Shown piece after piece: positions 54,167 to 63,887 of a DNA stretch of 64,000 nucleotides. The DNA comes from Methanolinea mesophila (GTDB taxonomy: Archaea; Halobacteriota; Methanomicrobia; Methanomicrobiales; Methanospirillaceae). Position 1 is the first letter of the stretch, and every line of letters starts with the position of its first letter. Made by a program: the position numbers and the translations under genes. The stretch lies in contig NZ_JAGGKR010000001.1 of NCBI RefSeq assembly GCF_017873855.1, positions 2,299,529 to 2,363,528 of the forward strand. Direction: 5' to 3'. The notes beneath the pieces are model-generated. The model had not been told where the DNA came from. It worked only from the letters and a program-made list of their open reading frames with translations, and ran no database searches.

Positions 54167-54398
54167 CAAAGCCCGCGCTATCCATGACCTGAAACCCACA
54201 ATCTGGATAGGAAAACAGGGATGTACCATGGCCCTGATCGAAGAGATACAGCAGCAGCTCGAGAAACGCAGGCTGGTAAAAATAAAATGGCTCAAAAACA
54301 CCGAGGTGGACCCCGCAAGGATAGTCGAACTGTCCGGCGGAGACCTGGTCGATGTGAGGGGCCGCACCATGGTCATTGCGGCGCGCAAAAAGAAATAA
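54153..54398 (+). CDS. YhbY/CRM-domain RNA-binding protein
   Basis: 81 residues, one CRM domain. The sequence IHDLKPTIWIGKQGCTMAL, LVKIKWLK and VDVRGRTMVIAARKKK fits YhbY, a protein bound to pre-50S particles in bacteria and also widespread in archaea. The GxxG loop is GKQG near residue 20. It is co-transcribed with rnp4, so RNA processing or ribosome assembly is likely. Confidence 0.93.
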   Translation: MNGDDKARAIHDLKPTIWIGKQGCTMALIEEIQQQLEKRRLVKIKWLKNTEVDPARIVELSGGDLVDVRGRTMVIAARKKK

Positions 54399-54443
54399 TC
54401 CTCCCGATCCTTTTCAGGCCGGCCCGCATGCACCCTTTCCAGA

Positions 54444-54454
54444 AATATATAAAA
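54444..54454 (+). promoter_or_regulatory. TATA box of the ribosomal/SRP superoperon
   Basis: AATATATAAAA is a near-ideal archaeal TATA box. It predicts a start near 54477 and a leader of about 37 bases that contains GAGGTC before the ATG at 54514. No comparable promoter is seen in the next 9 kb. Confidence 0.65.
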
Positions 54455-54513
54455 GGCTATTGAACAAATAAGTAAAGACTGTTATATCGTTCTAGTGACA
54501 GTGAGGTCAAGAC

Positions 54514-54963
54514 ATGACAACCGTATACGACGTACCGGCCGACAGGTTCATCAGAAGCCTGGCAGAAGAATTGAAAAAACGGCCGGAGATAAAACCTCCC
54601 GAATGGGCGGCATTCGCCAAGACGGGAGTACATAACGAGATGCCGCCCGAGGACCCCGACTGGTGGTTCACCAGGGTGGCCTCGATCCTCCGCCGGGTGT
54701 ATATCGACGGACCCGTCGGTGTGGAAAGGATGAGAACATTCTACGGAGGAAAACAGGACCGTGGCTCGAAGCCGAGCAGGTTCCGCAAGGGCAGCGGATC
54801 CATCCTTCGTAAATCGCTGCAGCAGCTCGAGGCTGCCGGGCTGATCACCAAGGACAAAGCCGGAAGGCGCGTCTCGCCCGCGGGAGCCTCTTTCATGGAT
54901 GGGCTCGCGAATTCCCTTTCCAAGGCTTCTGCCGCGAAGGCGACCGAAGCCGCCGCACAGTAA
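54514..54963 (+). CDS. rps19e: 30S ribosomal protein S19e
   Basis: 149 residues. It has the S19e markers VYDVPADRFIRSLAEELKK, PPEDPDWWFTRVASILRRVY, and KPSRFRKGSGSILRKSLQQLE. It is needed for small-subunit maturation in archaea and eukaryotes. It is the first gene of the long operon, with a strong TATA box and ribosome-binding site. Confidence 0.97.
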   Translation: MTTVYDVPADRFIRSLAEELKKRPEIKPPEWAAFAKTGVHNEMPPEDPDWWFTRVASILRRVYIDGPVGVERMRTFYGGKQDRGSKPSRFRKGSGSILRKSLQQLEAAGLITKDKAGRRVSPAGASFMDGLANSLSKASAAKATEAAAQ

Positions 54964-54978
54964 GTCGAGGCGACCCCG

Positions 54979-55320
54979 ATGGGAGACGACGAGCTTGCTG
55001 AACTGCGAAGGAGGAAGATGGCGCAGCTGCAGCAGCAGTCCATGGACCAGCAGTCCATGCAGGACGAGCTTGAACGACAGAAACAGGCCGAGGATGCCCT
55101 CAAGCGTGTCCTGCAGCAGATAATGGAACCGGAAGCCAGGGAACGGCTGAACACCATCAGGCTCACCCGCCCGGACTTTGCGAGGGCGGTCGAGCAGCAG
55201 CTGGTGATGCTGGCCCAGACCGGGCGTCTCAGGGGGAAGATCACCGACGAGCAGCTGAAAGCCATCCTCCAGCAGATCCAGCCTGAAAAGAAAGAATTCC
55301 GGATACGGCGCGTAGGATGA
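54979..55320 (+). CDS. PDCD5-related DNA-binding protein
   Basis: 113 residues. The Gln-rich N-terminal helix ([14 protein letters not shown]) and the core triple-helix ([23 protein letters not shown]) match the archaeal PDCD5/TFAR19 family. These proteins bind DNA and perhaps prefoldin or chaperonin partners. It follows rps19e by 15 bases and overlaps the PP-loop gene by 4, a conserved archaeal arrangement. Confidence 0.95.
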   Translation: MGDDELAELRRRKMAQLQQQSMDQQSMQDELERQKQAEDALKRVLQQIMEPEARERLNTIRLTRPDFARAVEQQLVMLAQTGRLRGKITDEQLKAILQQIQPEKKEFRIRRVG

Positions 55321-55901
55321 AGGCCGGGGTGCTCTTCAGCGGAGGAAAGGACAGCTCCCTTGCGGCGCTGATGCTTTCCAGGGATTACGAGGTGGAGCTG
55401 AATACGTTCGTCTTCACCCCGGCCCGAACCCTGCAGGGCGTAATAAAGGCCGCCGAAGCGCTGGGATTTTCCCACAGGATGCACGTATTCGCACCGGAGA
55501 TCCTTGAAGGGGCGGTTGCATCGGTGATTGCGTGCGGGTATCCCAACGACGCGATCAACATGGTACACCGGGCCGCCATCGGGGTCCTCTGCAGGGACTA
55601 CAGAGTGGTCGCCGATGGGACACGGCTGGATGACCGGGTTCCCATGCTCACCCGAGATGAAGTCCAGCGGCTGCGCGATTGCTGCGGGTGCTCCTATGTC
55701 CGCCCCCTCCTGGGCTATGGGAAACCGGAGATCACGCGGCTGTCCGAACGGCTGCTCAGGGTGCAGTACGGGGAGACCGGGGCACTGGAGAACGGTGACT
55801 ACGAGGGGGAGATAAGGGAAGCCCTGGCGGCCAGGGGAATGAGCCCTGAAGCATTCTTCCCCCCGCACCATATGCAGTCCCTTGTAGTCGGGAGAGCCTG
55901 A
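55317..55901 (+). CDS. PP-loop ATPase (COG2117)
   Basis: 194 residues. The pyrophosphatase loop [13 protein letters not shown] is at residues about 6-18; [11 protein letters not shown] near 101 and [15 protein letters not shown] near 120 follow. PP-loop enzymes adenylate a substrate, often in tRNA thiolation or amidation; COG2117 has been predicted to modify tRNA. The CCGC motif may hold a metal. It lies between PDCD5 and rpl39e. The substrate is unknown. Confidence 0.88.
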   Translation: MKAGVLFSGGKDSSLAALMLSRDYEVELNTFVFTPARTLQGVIKAAEALGFSHRMHVFAPEILEGAVASVIACGYPNDAINMVHRAAIGVLCRDYRVVADGTRLDDRVPMLTRDEVQRLRDCCGCSYVRPLLGYGKPEITRLSERLLRVQYGETGALENGDYEGEIREALAARGMSPEAFFPPHHMQSLVVGRA

Positions 55902-55918
55902 ATAAGGAGGTCAGAAAC

Positions 55919-56071
55919 ATGAGCAGATCAACAAAAGGTTACAAAATTCGATTGGCAAAGGCATGTGAACAGAACCGGCGTGTCCCCGCGTGGGTAACGC
56001 TCCGGACCAAGCGTGGTGTGACGTCCCACCCGAAGCGGCGCCACTGGAGACGCTCCACTCTTAAGGTGTGA
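55919..56071 (+). CDS. rpl39e: 50S ribosomal protein L39e
   Basis: 50 residues, highly basic. The sequence begins [18 protein letters not shown] and continues with [20 protein letters not shown] and a C-terminal TLKV. The ATG at 55919 is preceded by AAGGAGGT eight bases upstream. L39e lines the exit tunnel of the large subunit. Confidence 0.97.
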   Translation: MSRSTKGYKIRLAKACEQNRRVPAWVTLRTKRGVTSHPKRRHWRRSTLKV

Positions 56072-56077
56072 TTGGCG

Positions 56078-56341
56078 ATGGCAGACAAGATGGAAGAACA
56101 GATCTATATCATCCCTCTCCGGGCGGTGAAGAGAGCCCCCGGTTGGAAACGGAGCAACGCCGCGATCAAGGACATCAGGAAGTACCTTTCCCGGCATATG
56201 AAGAGCGAAGACGTAAAACTCGACCGGAGCATTAACGAGCGCGTCTGGGAAAGGGGAAGCAGCAAACCGCCCTCCCGAATCAGGGTCAGGGCTATGAAGT
56301 TCGAGGACGGGCAGGTCCAGGCCGAGCTCGCCGAGGAATAA
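56078..56341 (+). CDS. rpl31e: 50S ribosomal protein L31e
   Basis: 87 residues from the ATG at 56078; an in-frame TTG six bases earlier is less likely. Family features are [36 protein letters not shown] and the C-terminal RIRVRAMKF. It sits near the exit-tunnel rim where SRP docks. It is 6 bases after rpl39e and 1 base before eIF6. Confidence 0.96.
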   Translation: MADKMEEQIYIIPLRAVKRAPGWKRSNAAIKDIRKYLSRHMKSEDVKLDRSINERVWERGSSKPPSRIRVRAMKFEDGQVQAELAEE

Positions 56342-56342
56342 G

Positions 56343-57002
56343 ATGGAAAGAACCGTCTCGTTTGCGGGAGATCCCAATATCGGCGTCTTTGCACGTGCAT
56401 TCGATGATATTGCAGTAATTCCCCCGGAAGCCCCGGAAGATTTCCGGAAGGCCCTCGTGGAGACCCTGAAGGTGGAGCTCGTGGAGACCACCATCCAGGG
56501 AAGCACTATCATCGGGTCCCTCCTCGCGGGGAACAGGAACGGGTTCGTAGTAAGCGGGCTTGCAAGCGATGAAGAGATCGGTTGCCTCTCCCGTTATCGT
56601 AACGTGTTCCTGCTCGAGGATACCATGAATGCGGCCGGGAATGTAATCCTGGTTAACGACGTCTTTTGCGCGGTTCACCCGGAGATGCCGCGATCCCTGG
56701 CAGACGAGGTGGGAGAATTTCTCAAGGTCCCTGTGGTCACCCTTTCCCTTGGAGGGGTGAAGACGGTGGGAATGGCCGCCGTCGCAACGAACAGGGGAGT
56801 TATCGCTCACCCCCGGAGCAGCAGGACCGAGATCCAGCGTATAGAATCGGTGACCGACCTGCCCGTGGGAACGGGCTCTGTGAACATGGGGAGCGGCCTT
56901 GTCGGCGCGGGTCTCCTGGCGAACCAGAACGGATACGTGGCCGGACTGGCGACCAGCGGGTTCGAGCTCGGCAGGATAGAAGACGTATTTGGATTCATAT
57001 AA
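56343..57002 (+). CDS. eif6: translation initiation factor 6
   Basis: 219 residues. The pentein fold is built of five similar repeats; landmarks include [47 protein letters not shown]. aIF6 binds the 50S subunit and blocks premature joining with 30S. Length and order are normal. It is embedded in the ribosomal operon. Confidence 0.97.
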   Translation: MERTVSFAGDPNIGVFARAFDDIAVIPPEAPEDFRKALVETLKVELVETTIQGSTIIGSLLAGNRNGFVVSGLASDEEIGCLSRYRNVFLLEDTMNAAGNVILVNDVFCAVHPEMPRSLADEVGEFLKVPVVTLSLGGVKTVGMAAVATNRGVIAHPRSSRTEIQRIESVTDLPVGTGSVNMGSGLVGAGLLANQNGYVAGLATSGFELGRIEDVFGFI

Positions 57003-57015
57003 GTGAGGAATTGAG

Positions 57016-57201
57016 ATGAAATCTTTTGAAGTATCAGGCAGTTTCAAGATCGGGGATGACTGGAAGCCTTACACCAAGGTAATCCCCGCCCCGAATGAGA
57101 ATCAGGCACGCGAGAGAGCGTTTGCGGTATTTGGGAGCAAGCACCGCCTAAAAAGAAGGTATATCACTGTTCAGTCCGTGAAGATGATCAATGGTGAATA
57201 A
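57016..57201 (+). CDS. rplX: 50S ribosomal protein L18ae (LX)
   Basis: 61 residues. The motif SFEVSGSFKIGDDWKPYTKV and the end SKHRLKRRYITVQSVK match archaeal LX/L18ae. GAGG lies seven bases before the ATG. Its end overlaps the prefoldin gene by 11 bases. Confidence 0.95.
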   Translation: MKSFEVSGSFKIGDDWKPYTKVIPAPNENQARERAFAVFGSKHRLKRRYITVQSVKMINGE

Positions 57202-57667
57202 CGTGGACGCCGTTGACCCGAGAGAGATGCAGACGCTGCAGATCTATCTGAACGAGTACCGCCAGCAGGCAGAGATCTTCTCCCAGCAGCTGGGAATGCT
57301 GGAAGAGGGAAGGATGGAAGCTCACGCCGCGATTGAGGCGCTTAAAGGCCTCATGGAAGCGGGGGAGAGTACCGTGCTCCTTCAGATGGGGGGTGGCGTA
57401 AGCGTTCGCGCAAAGGTCAGCACGCCCGACGAAGTTCTGGTAAATATCGGTGCCGAGGTCATCGTGCAGCGTACGAGTCAGGAAGCAGTCGATTACCTGA
57501 ACGACCGGATCACGGAGATGGAAGCCTCGAGCAAGAAGGTCGCAGAGACTCTCGGCAAGGTCCAGAACCAGATGAACGAGATCGCGAGGAGACTGGAGAT
57601 GGGGTACCAGATGTCACAGATGCCCCCGCAGGCCCCTGCAGCAGCCCCCCGCCAGGCGGACGAGTAA
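57191..57667 (+). CDS. pfdA: prefoldin alpha subunit
   Basis: 158 residues. Two long coiled-coil helices flank beta hairpins (STVLLQMGGGVSVRAKV and VLVNIGAEVIVQRT), as in prefoldin alpha. The C-terminus is Pro/Ala-rich (PPQAPAAAP). It forms the hexameric jellyfish chaperone with beta subunits and hands nascent proteins to the thermosome. The position between L18ae and ftsY fits a nascent-chain theme. Confidence 0.95.
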   Translation: MVNNVDAVDPREMQTLQIYLNEYRQQAEIFSQQLGMLEEGRMEAHAAIEALKGLMEAGESTVLLQMGGGVSVRAKVSTPDEVLVNIGAEVIVQRTSQEAVDYLNDRITEMEASSKKVAETLGKVQNQMNEIARRLEMGYQMSQMPPQAPAAAPRQADE

Positions 57668-57692
57668 TCGCCGGCAAGGTTTGAGGTCTGGT

Positions 57693-58748
57693 ATGTTCGA
57701 GGGGCTGAAAAACAGGCTCAAACAGATCCAGGGCCAGCTGGGCAGCACCATCGAGGCCTCCGCACAGGTACCGGAGGGAGCATCAGCTTCCCCGGAAAGT
57801 AACAAGGACCGCGGGAAAAATTCCGGGGCACGGCCGGAACACGCTCCGGAAAAGAGTACGAACATCATCTCGAAGGTAAAAGTCCTGATCACCGACAGGG
57901 AATTCGTCATCAGCGAGAAGGATATCGAAGAGCCGCTTTTCGAGCTCGAGATGGGACTTCTCGAGAGCGACGTGGCCCTCCCGGTCACCGAAGAGATAAT
58001 CAGCCATATCCGGAATGACCTCACCGGATCGCGGCGAAAATTCGGTGAATCGGTGGATGGAATTGTGGTGGCCGCATTGAGGGATGCACTGCTTGATGTG
58101 CTCGGGGAGGGATTCGACCTGGTTTCCTACATCCGGGAACACGACCGGCCGGTAAAGATCCTGTTCACTGGGGTAAACGGGACCGGTAAGACCACCACTG
58201 TTGCGAAAATTGGTGCATACCTTAAAAAGAACGGTTTTTCCGTGGTGATAGGTGCCGGGGACACCTTCCGGGCGGGCGCGATCGAACAGATCGATGTCCA
58301 CGCCACCAGACTCGGGATCAAGGTTATCCAGCACCAGCAGGGAGGAGACCCCTCGGCGGTCCTCTTCGATGCCGTGCAGTATGCCAATGCCCATAAGATC
58401 GACGTGGTGCTTGCCGATACCGCAGGCCGGTTCCACAACCGGGCAAACCTAATGAGCCAGCTCGAAAAGATCCGGAGAGTCATGCAGCCGGACCTGATCG
58501 TCTACGTCGACGAGGCGGTCGCGGGCAACGACGCGGTGGTCAGGGCGTTCGAATTCGAGAAGACCGTCGGTGCGGATGCGGTCGTGCTGACCAAGGCGGA
58601 CATGGACTCGAAAGGTGGCGCAGCCATCTCGATCTCCCATACCATCGGGAAACCCCTGATGTTCCTCGGTGTGGGCCAGGGGTACGATGACATCATGCCG
58701 TTTTCGCCCCGCCAGCTGGTGGACGAGCTCCTGAAGGAGGCGGCCTGA
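57693..58748 (+). CDS. ftsY: signal recognition particle receptor FtsY
   Basis: 351 residues from the ATG at 57693; a TTG 12 bases upstream is also in frame. A short charged N-domain extension precedes the NG domains. G motifs: [10 protein letters not shown] near residue 155, DTFRAGA near 190, DTAGR near 244 and TKAD near 298. It docks SRP-ribosome complexes at the membrane by GTP-dependent pairing with Ffh, encoded 2 bases downstream. Confidence 0.96.
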   Translation: MFEGLKNRLKQIQGQLGSTIEASAQVPEGASASPESNKDRGKNSGARPEHAPEKSTNIISKVKVLITDREFVISEKDIEEPLFELEMGLLESDVALPVTEEIISHIRNDLTGSRRKFGESVDGIVVAALRDALLDVLGEGFDLVSYIREHDRPVKILFTGVNGTGKTTTVAKIGAYLKKNGFSVVIGAGDTFRAGAIEQIDVHATRLGIKVIQHQQGGDPSAVLFDAVQYANAHKIDVVLADTAGRFHNRANLMSQLEKIRRVMQPDLIVYVDEAVAGNDAVVRAFEFEKTVGADAVVLTKADMDSKGGAAISISHTIGKPLMFLGVGQGYDDIMPFSPRQLVDELLKEAA

Positions 58749-58750
58749 AC

Positions 58751-60070
58751 ATGCTGGATAAGCTGGGGTCGTCCCTCAAGGATGCCCTGAAGAAACTTGC
58801 CGGAAAGACCGTGGTCGACCGGGCAGCGGTGGAAGAGCTGGTCAGGGACCTTCAGCGGGCGCTGATCCAGTCCGATGTAAACGTCAAGCTGGTGATGCAG
58901 CTCTCCCAGGCGATAAAGACCCGGGCGCTCGACGAGGAGCCTCCCAAGGGGATGACCGCCCGCGAACACGTGCTCCGTATCGTGTACCAGGAACTGGTCC
59001 GCCTTATGGGTTCGACCGCGGAGGTGAAGCTCGGGCCCCAGACTATCCTCATGGCCGGCCTGCAGGGGAGCGGGAAGACCACCACCACGGGAAAACTCGC
59101 CCGCTACTTCCAGCGAAAAGGGCTCCGCGTCGGGGTTATCTGTGCCGATACGTTCCGCCCGGGTGCGTTCGACCAGTTGAACACACTCTGCAGCAGGATC
59201 AACGTCCCCTGTTTCGGGAACCCGAAGGTGCAGGACGCCCGGGTGATCGTGAAAGACGGGTTGAAGGCCATGAGCGGGGTCGATGTGGTCATCATCGATA
59301 CGCAGGGACGTCACGCCCTCGAAGAAGACCTGATCCAGGAGATCATCGACCTCAACACCATGACCCGGGCCACCCACCGGTGGCTGGTGATCGATGCCGC
59401 ACTCGGCCAGCAGGCAAGTGAACAGGCCCGCCGGTTTCACCAGGCTATCAACATCGACGGAGTGATCATCACCAAGATGGACGGCACCGCGAAGGGAGGA
59501 GGCGCGCTCTCGGCGGTCTCCGAGACAAAGAGCGGTATCGTCTTCATCGGTTCGGGCGAGACCATAGAGGATCTCGAACGGTTCGATCCCGACGGGTTCA
59601 TCTCCCGGCTCCTGGGGATGGGTGACCTGAAAGCCCTGATGGAGAGGGCTGAAGAGTCCATCTCCACCAGCGAGCTTGATATCAACGCCATGATGAGGGG
59701 CAAGTTCACCCTCCGGGACATGTACAAGCAGCTCGAGGCCCTGAACAAGATGGGTCCCTTAAAGCAGATCATGAGCATGCTCCCGATGGGGAGCATGGAG
59801 CTCCCCACCGACGTGTACGATGTCACCAGCACCAAGATGGTCCGCTACCGGATCATCATGGATTCGATGACCGCGGAAGAACTCGACGACCCGTCGGTGC
59901 TCGGCAGTTCCCGGATCCAGAGGATCGCGTTCGGTGCCGGGGCCACCCCCGAGGAAGTCCGGGAACTGATACGCTATTACAAGATGATGAAGCGGGCCCT
60001 GAAGGGAGCCCGGGGCGGACAGGGCAAGTTCAACATGCAGCGGATGATGAAGCGCTTCGGCGGGATGTAG
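58751..60070 (+). CDS. ffh: signal recognition particle 54 kDa protein
   Basis: 439 residues. The NG domains have [18 protein letters not shown] near residue 103, DTFRPGA near 136, DTQGRH near 185 and [11 protein letters not shown] near 243. The methionine-rich M domain, from about 300 ([25 protein letters not shown]), binds signal peptides and 7S RNA. It follows ftsY by 2 bases, so both GTPases of the targeting cycle are made in step. Confidence 0.97.
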   Translation: MLDKLGSSLKDALKKLAGKTVVDRAAVEELVRDLQRALIQSDVNVKLVMQLSQAIKTRALDEEPPKGMTAREHVLRIVYQELVRLMGSTAEVKLGPQTILMAGLQGSGKTTTTGKLARYFQRKGLRVGVICADTFRPGAFDQLNTLCSRINVPCFGNPKVQDARVIVKDGLKAMSGVDVVIIDTQGRHALEEDLIQEIIDLNTMTRATHRWLVIDAALGQQASEQARRFHQAINIDGVIITKMDGTAKGGGALSAVSETKSGIVFIGSGETIEDLERFDPDGFISRLLGMGDLKALMERAEESISTSELDINAMMRGKFTLRDMYKQLEALNKMGPLKQIMSMLPMGSMELPTDVYDVTSTKMVRYRIIMDSMTAEELDDPSVLGSSRIQRIAFGAGATPEEVRELIRYYKMMKRALKGARGGQGKFNMQRMMKRFGGM

Positions 60071-60079
60071 GCGTTTTTC

Positions 60080-60652
60080 ATGATCCGGTTTATCGTGCTT
60101 GGCCATCTTGCGAAGACCAGCGGCGACTTTTCCTTAAACGACATGCCCGGTGGAGCGGGAAGGATGGACGTGCTCTGCCGGTGCGTCAACTCTTCCCTCT
60201 TCCTGTCGCACGACCTCCGGAGGAACGTGGAATGCTACCTTGTGCTCCTTGGCGAACCCGAACCTCCGAAGACCGTCCTCTTTTCGGGGGAAAAGGTGCG
60301 GTATCTCTCCCCGGACGAGCGGAGCGCCGGTGCCCTGATCAAAAAAGCCCTCGCCCTGCACGCGGGTGAGGAGTTCAGGGAATCGACCCCTGGCGTTTAC
60401 GTCAGGAAAGGTGGCCTTGCCTGCCTGCTTCGCGACGTGCCCCCTGCAGTGCTTGACGAGGCCGGAAGCGACATACGGGATGAACCGGCGCTTCCCGACA
60501 CGTACCTTTTAAGCGATCACCATGATTTTTCCCCGGAGGAACGCGACATGATCAGGGATCTTCCGGCGTACTCGGTCGGGCCCCGCTCGCTCCATGCCGA
60601 TCACGCCATAACGATAGTGTTGAACGAGATCGACCGGAGGGAATCTTCGTGA
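60080..60652 (+). CDS. trmY: tRNA (pseudouridine(54)-N1)-methyltransferase
   Basis: 190 residues, SPOUT-class DUF358 family. TrmY methylates pseudouridine-54 to m1-pseudouridine in archaeal tRNAs. Landmarks: FIVLGHLAKTSGDFSLND, GRMDVLCRCVNSSLFLSHD, YLLSDHHDF near residue 142 and VGPRSLHADHAI near 166, which makes the knotted SAM site. Its stop overlaps the start of pus10 as GTGA, joining the two enzymes that act in series on the same base. Confidence 0.95.
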   Translation: MIRFIVLGHLAKTSGDFSLNDMPGGAGRMDVLCRCVNSSLFLSHDLRRNVECYLVLLGEPEPPKTVLFSGEKVRYLSPDERSAGALIKKALALHAGEEFRESTPGVYVRKGGLACLLRDVPPAVLDEAGSDIRDEPALPDTYLLSDHHDFSPEERDMIRDLPAYSVGPRSLHADHAITIVLNEIDRRESS

Positions 60653-61881
60653 GCCTGATGGAAGAGGTAGGAAGAATTCTGGAGTACGGGGATGTCTGCG
60701 ATCACTGCCTGGGCAGGTTCTACGGGAGGAGATCCTTCGGACTGACAAACAAAGACCGCGGTTCTGCGCTTAGGATTGCTTATTATCTCCATGCAAACCT
60801 CCCGTTTCACTCACACGAGGGCCCCTGCTGGATCTGCGGGGACCTGTTTGCCGCCGTCCCGGCATGGGCCGGGCGGGTTGTCCATGCGACCGAAGGGATA
60901 GAATTCTCAACGTTCCTCATCGGGACACGTGTGCCGCCCCTCATGGCCGAAAGCGAGGAGATGGTGTGGAGCGACCTCGGCCTCGGCGGCTCCGAAGCGC
61001 TGAAGTCCGAAATGAACCGCGAGGTGGGAAAAGCGGTATCGGAGCTCACCGGAAAATCCGCGGACTTGTCGCATCCTGAAGTCGTGATTATCCTCGACCT
61101 GCAGCACGGGGTGGTCGAGGTGCAGATATCCCCTCTCTTCATCTACGGGAGGTACAGGAAGTTCGAGCGGGGTATACCTCAGACCCACTGGGACTGCAGG
61201 GTCTGCCGCGGTGCGGGGTGCGAACGATGCAATTTCACCGGGAAAATGTACCCCGACTCGGTGGAGGAACTGATCGGCCGCCCGGTCACGGAGTTCTTCG
61301 GGGCAGAGTCTGCCGTTCTCCACGGGGCGGGACGGGAGGATATCGATGCCAGGATGGTCGGCACCGGGAGGCCCTTCGTTCTGGAGGTGGTCTCGCCGAG
61401 GAGAAGGTCTGTCGACCTGCATGCTCTCGAGGAATTGATCAACGAACAGGCCAAAGAAAGGGTTTCTGTCTCTTCCCTGCGCTGGAGCCGCAGGGACGAG
61501 GTGGAAATTATTAAATCACACAAAGGTTATAAAAAATACAGGATCCTGATCGAGGTTGAAAGTCCTTTATCCAGGAATGAGCTCCAATCGGCGATTGAAG
61601 CCCTGAAAGGGGTGAAAATAGAGCAGCGCACCCCTCAGAGGGTCGCACACCGCCGCGCAGACCTGGTAAGGGAAAGGAAAGTCCTTGATATCGAGTTCAT
61701 CGGTGAAGAGCAGGGAAGATACCTGCTGGAAGTGACCGGCGAGGCCGGACTTTACATCAAAGAACTCATATCGGGTGACAACGGCCGGACCCGACCAAGT
61801 CTTGCGGAGATCCTGGGAAGACCTGCACAGGTCTGCACGCTCGACGTCGTGCAGGTGGAAGGATTCACAGACGGAGAATAA
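60649..61881 (+). CDS. pus10: tRNA pseudouridine synthase Pus10
   Basis: 410 residues, GTG start with GGAGGG seven bases upstream. An N-terminal zinc and THUMP-like region has CDHC, CWIC, and later CRVCRGAGCERC. The catalytic motif GAGREDIDARMVGTGRPF, near residue 225, carries the nucleophilic Asp. Pus10 makes pseudouridine 54 and 55 in archaeal tRNAs. It supplies the substrate for the overlapping TrmY. Confidence 0.96.
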   Translation: MSLMEEVGRILEYGDVCDHCLGRFYGRRSFGLTNKDRGSALRIAYYLHANLPFHSHEGPCWICGDLFAAVPAWAGRVVHATEGIEFSTFLIGTRVPPLMAESEEMVWSDLGLGGSEALKSEMNREVGKAVSELTGKSADLSHPEVVIILDLQHGVVEVQISPLFIYGRYRKFERGIPQTHWDCRVCRGAGCERCNFTGKMYPDSVEELIGRPVTEFFGAESAVLHGAGREDIDARMVGTGRPFVLEVVSPRRRSVDLHALEELINEQAKERVSVSSLRWSRRDEVEIIKSHKGYKKYRILIEVESPLSRNELQSAIEALKGVKIEQRTPQRVAHRRADLVRERKVLDIEFIGEEQGRYLLEVTGEAGLYIKELISGDNGRTRPSLAEILGRPAQVCTLDVVQVEGFTDGE

Positions 61882-61884
61882 ACA

Positions 61885-62175
61885 ATGGCACATCACAACG
61901 GAACACGAAAAAAGACGCGGTATAAGCTGAAGAAAGACCTCCGGCGAAGGGGAATTGTTCCCGTCACCGCAGTAATTCAGCAGTTCGAGATCGGGCAGAA
62001 AGTACATGTAGTCTGCGAACCGAGCATACAGAAGGGAATGCCGAACCGCAGGTTCCATGGAAAGACCGGCACGGTCATGGGCCAGCGGGGCAGGGCCTGG
62101 GTCCTTTCGATCCGGGACGGCGATAAAGACAAGGTCGTAATCGCCAGACCGCAACATCTAAAAGCCCAAAGGTAA
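61885..62175 (+). CDS. rpl21e: 50S ribosomal protein L21e
   Basis: 96 residues. It has the L21e pattern HHNGTRKKTRYKLKKDLRRR, HVVCEPSIQKGMPNRRFHGK and GQRGRAWVL. It starts 3 bases after pus10 and precedes the RNA polymerase subunit gene, the usual archaeal order. Confidence 0.96.
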   Translation: MAHHNGTRKKTRYKLKKDLRRRGIVPVTAVIQQFEIGQKVHVVCEPSIQKGMPNRRFHGKTGTVMGQRGRAWVLSIRDGDKDKVVIARPQHLKAQR

Positions 62176-62198
62176 CAGTTGAGCAAGAGGGGATTGGC

Positions 62199-62549
62199 AT
62201 GAAGGTAAAAGGTATAATTCGCGAAGAGAAGATCACACTTCCCGAACTGAAAGAGATCCTGATTACGGTTGAATCGGAGCGCCTTGAGGCGGGAAAAGAG
62301 ATGTCCTATGAGCTTCGGAAGAGTATCGAGCATGCCAACCAGCTGTCGAAAACCTCCGCAGAGCAGGCAAAGAACCTGGCGGGCGAGCTCCTGAAGATGG
62401 AAAAGATGAAACCGGAGATCGCCTACCGGATTACCAACCTGATGCCCAGGACCAGGGACGAGCTCCGGGCAGTATATGCCAAGGAAAAGTACTCTCTCAC
62501 CGGCGAAGAGCTCGATGGAATCCTCGACCTGGTAAAAACACATTTCTGA
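62199..62549 (+). CDS. rpoF: DNA-directed RNA polymerase subunit F (Rpo4)
   Basis: 116 residues, all helical. The sequence VKGIIREEKITLPELKEIL and the C-terminal HRDC-like part (RDELRAVYAKEKYSLTGEEL) match archaeal Rpo4, which pairs with Rpo7 to form the polymerase stalk that binds RNA and TFE. Rpo7 is not in this window. GAGG precedes the ATG. Confidence 0.94.
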   Translation: MKVKGIIREEKITLPELKEILITVESERLEAGKEMSYELRKSIEHANQLSKTSAEQAKNLAGELLKMEKMKPEIAYRITNLMPRTRDELRAVYAKEKYSLTGEELDGILDLVKTHF

Positions 62550-62559
62550 GGGGCTGTGA

Positions 62560-63120
62560 ATGAAGGCGGAGAAGAAAGAGGTCAACGCCATAGTGCTTGA
62601 CGTACTCCTGAAAGGTCATGCCGAAGACCCACGCCCCACGTTCAAGCGCGAGCCCATCGTTCAGGCCATCGGGGTTGAGCAGTTCAAGTTGCTGGAACTG
62701 ATCCCGAAGCGGGTCGAGATCCAGATCCACGACAATGTCTACATCGGGGATGGTGAGAGGGAGAAGGTCGAGCGGGTAAAGCGAAGGATACGATACGACG
62801 ATCTCACCCAGACCGCAAAACTCGAACTGCCCTTCGTTGTCGAACGGATCGTAAAGGAGCGGGAACCGGATTTCGTCCAGTTTTTCAACAAGTCGATCTC
62901 GGTCACCCCGAAACTCCATATGCTCCACCTGCTTCCCGGCATAGGTAAGAAACTTATGTGGGAGATCCTCGAGGAGCGGGAGAAGAAACCCTTCGAGAGT
63001 TTCGCCGAGATCTCGCAGCGGATCAAGTCCATCCCCCACCCGGAGAAGATGATTATCAGCCGGATCCTTGAAGAACTCCAGGATCCCGATGTAAAATACC
63101 ACGTGTTTACGTCGAAATGA
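62560..63120 (+). CDS. DUF655 family RNA/DNA-binding protein
   Basis: 186 residues. An S1/OB-like N-terminal part (KRVEIQIHDNVYIGDGEREKV) is followed by a helix-hairpin-helix (LHLLPGIGKKLMWEILEER) near residue 130. DUF655 is almost always between rpoF and ksgA in archaea, suggesting a role with ribosomes or RNA. It overlaps rsmA by 4 bases. Confidence 0.93.
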   Translation: MKAEKKEVNAIVLDVLLKGHAEDPRPTFKREPIVQAIGVEQFKLLELIPKRVEIQIHDNVYIGDGEREKVERVKRRIRYDDLTQTAKLELPFVVERIVKEREPDFVQFFNKSISVTPKLHMLHLLPGIGKKLMWEILEEREKKPFESFAEISQRIKSIPHPEKMIISRILEELQDPDVKYHVFTSK

Positions 63121-63887
63121 GTGCGCCGAAAGACCAGCATTTTCTGGTCGATCCCAATGCGGTGCAACGCATTGCCGATCTCGTTCCCGTACAGGGCCGG
63201 GATGTCCTTGAGATAGGGCCCGGAGAGGGGGTGCTCACAAGGGCGCTCCTTGAACGGGGGGCCCGGGTAAACGCCATCGAAATCGACCCCGAACTGGTCG
63301 AGTACCTTTCCGTCCTTTTTTCCGACGAGATCGCTCTGGGGAGACTTTGTGTCATCCGGGGCGATGCAACCAGGTGCGAATATCCACCCTTCGAACTTGC
63401 GATCTCGAATTTACCTTACTCGGCGTCGTCCAAGATCACCTTCCGGCTTCTCGATGCCGGGTTTGAATGTGCGATATTGATGTACCAGTACGAATTTGCC
63501 CGTAGGATGATGGCTCCCCCGGGGACCCCCGAATGCGGGCGCCTCTCCATCATGGTGCAGACCTACTGCTGCGTCGAACGGTGCTTCGACCTGCCGCCCC
63601 AGTGTTTCTCTCCCAGGCCCCAGGTGCGGTCGACGGTGATGAAACTGATCCCCCGGGGACCGATATTTCCTATCTGCGACCAGGCCCTGTATGCCGATGT
63701 TGTCCGTGCCCTCTTCTCACACAGGCGGAAAACGGTGAAGAACTGCCTGAAAAGCTCGGGTGGTATCCTGAAACGTGAACACGTGGAACGGATGCTGGAA
63801 GTTCTCCCGCAGGAGATCCTGGTGTCCCGGCCCGAGGAACTCTATCTCGAGGACTTCGCGACGATCACCAACACGGTCTGCCCATGA
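63117..63887 (+). CDS. rsmA: 16S rRNA (adenine-N6,N6)-dimethyltransferase KsgA/Dim1
   Basis: 256 residues. SAM motifs are DVLEIGPGEGVLTRALLERG near residue 30, EIDPEL, and the catalytic SNLPYSASSKITF near 98. It dimethylates two adjacent adenines near the 3' end of 16S rRNA during 30S assembly. It overlaps DUF655 by 4 bases and the next methyltransferase gene by 4. Confidence 0.96.
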   Translation: MSAPKDQHFLVDPNAVQRIADLVPVQGRDVLEIGPGEGVLTRALLERGARVNAIEIDPELVEYLSVLFSDEIALGRLCVIRGDATRCEYPPFELAISNLPYSASSKITFRLLDAGFECAILMYQYEFARRMMAPPGTPECGRLSIMVQTYCCVERCFDLPPQCFSPRPQVRSTVMKLIPRGPIFPICDQALYADVVRALFSHRRKTVKNCLKSSGGILKREHVERMLEVLPQEILVSRPEELYLEDFATITNTVCP

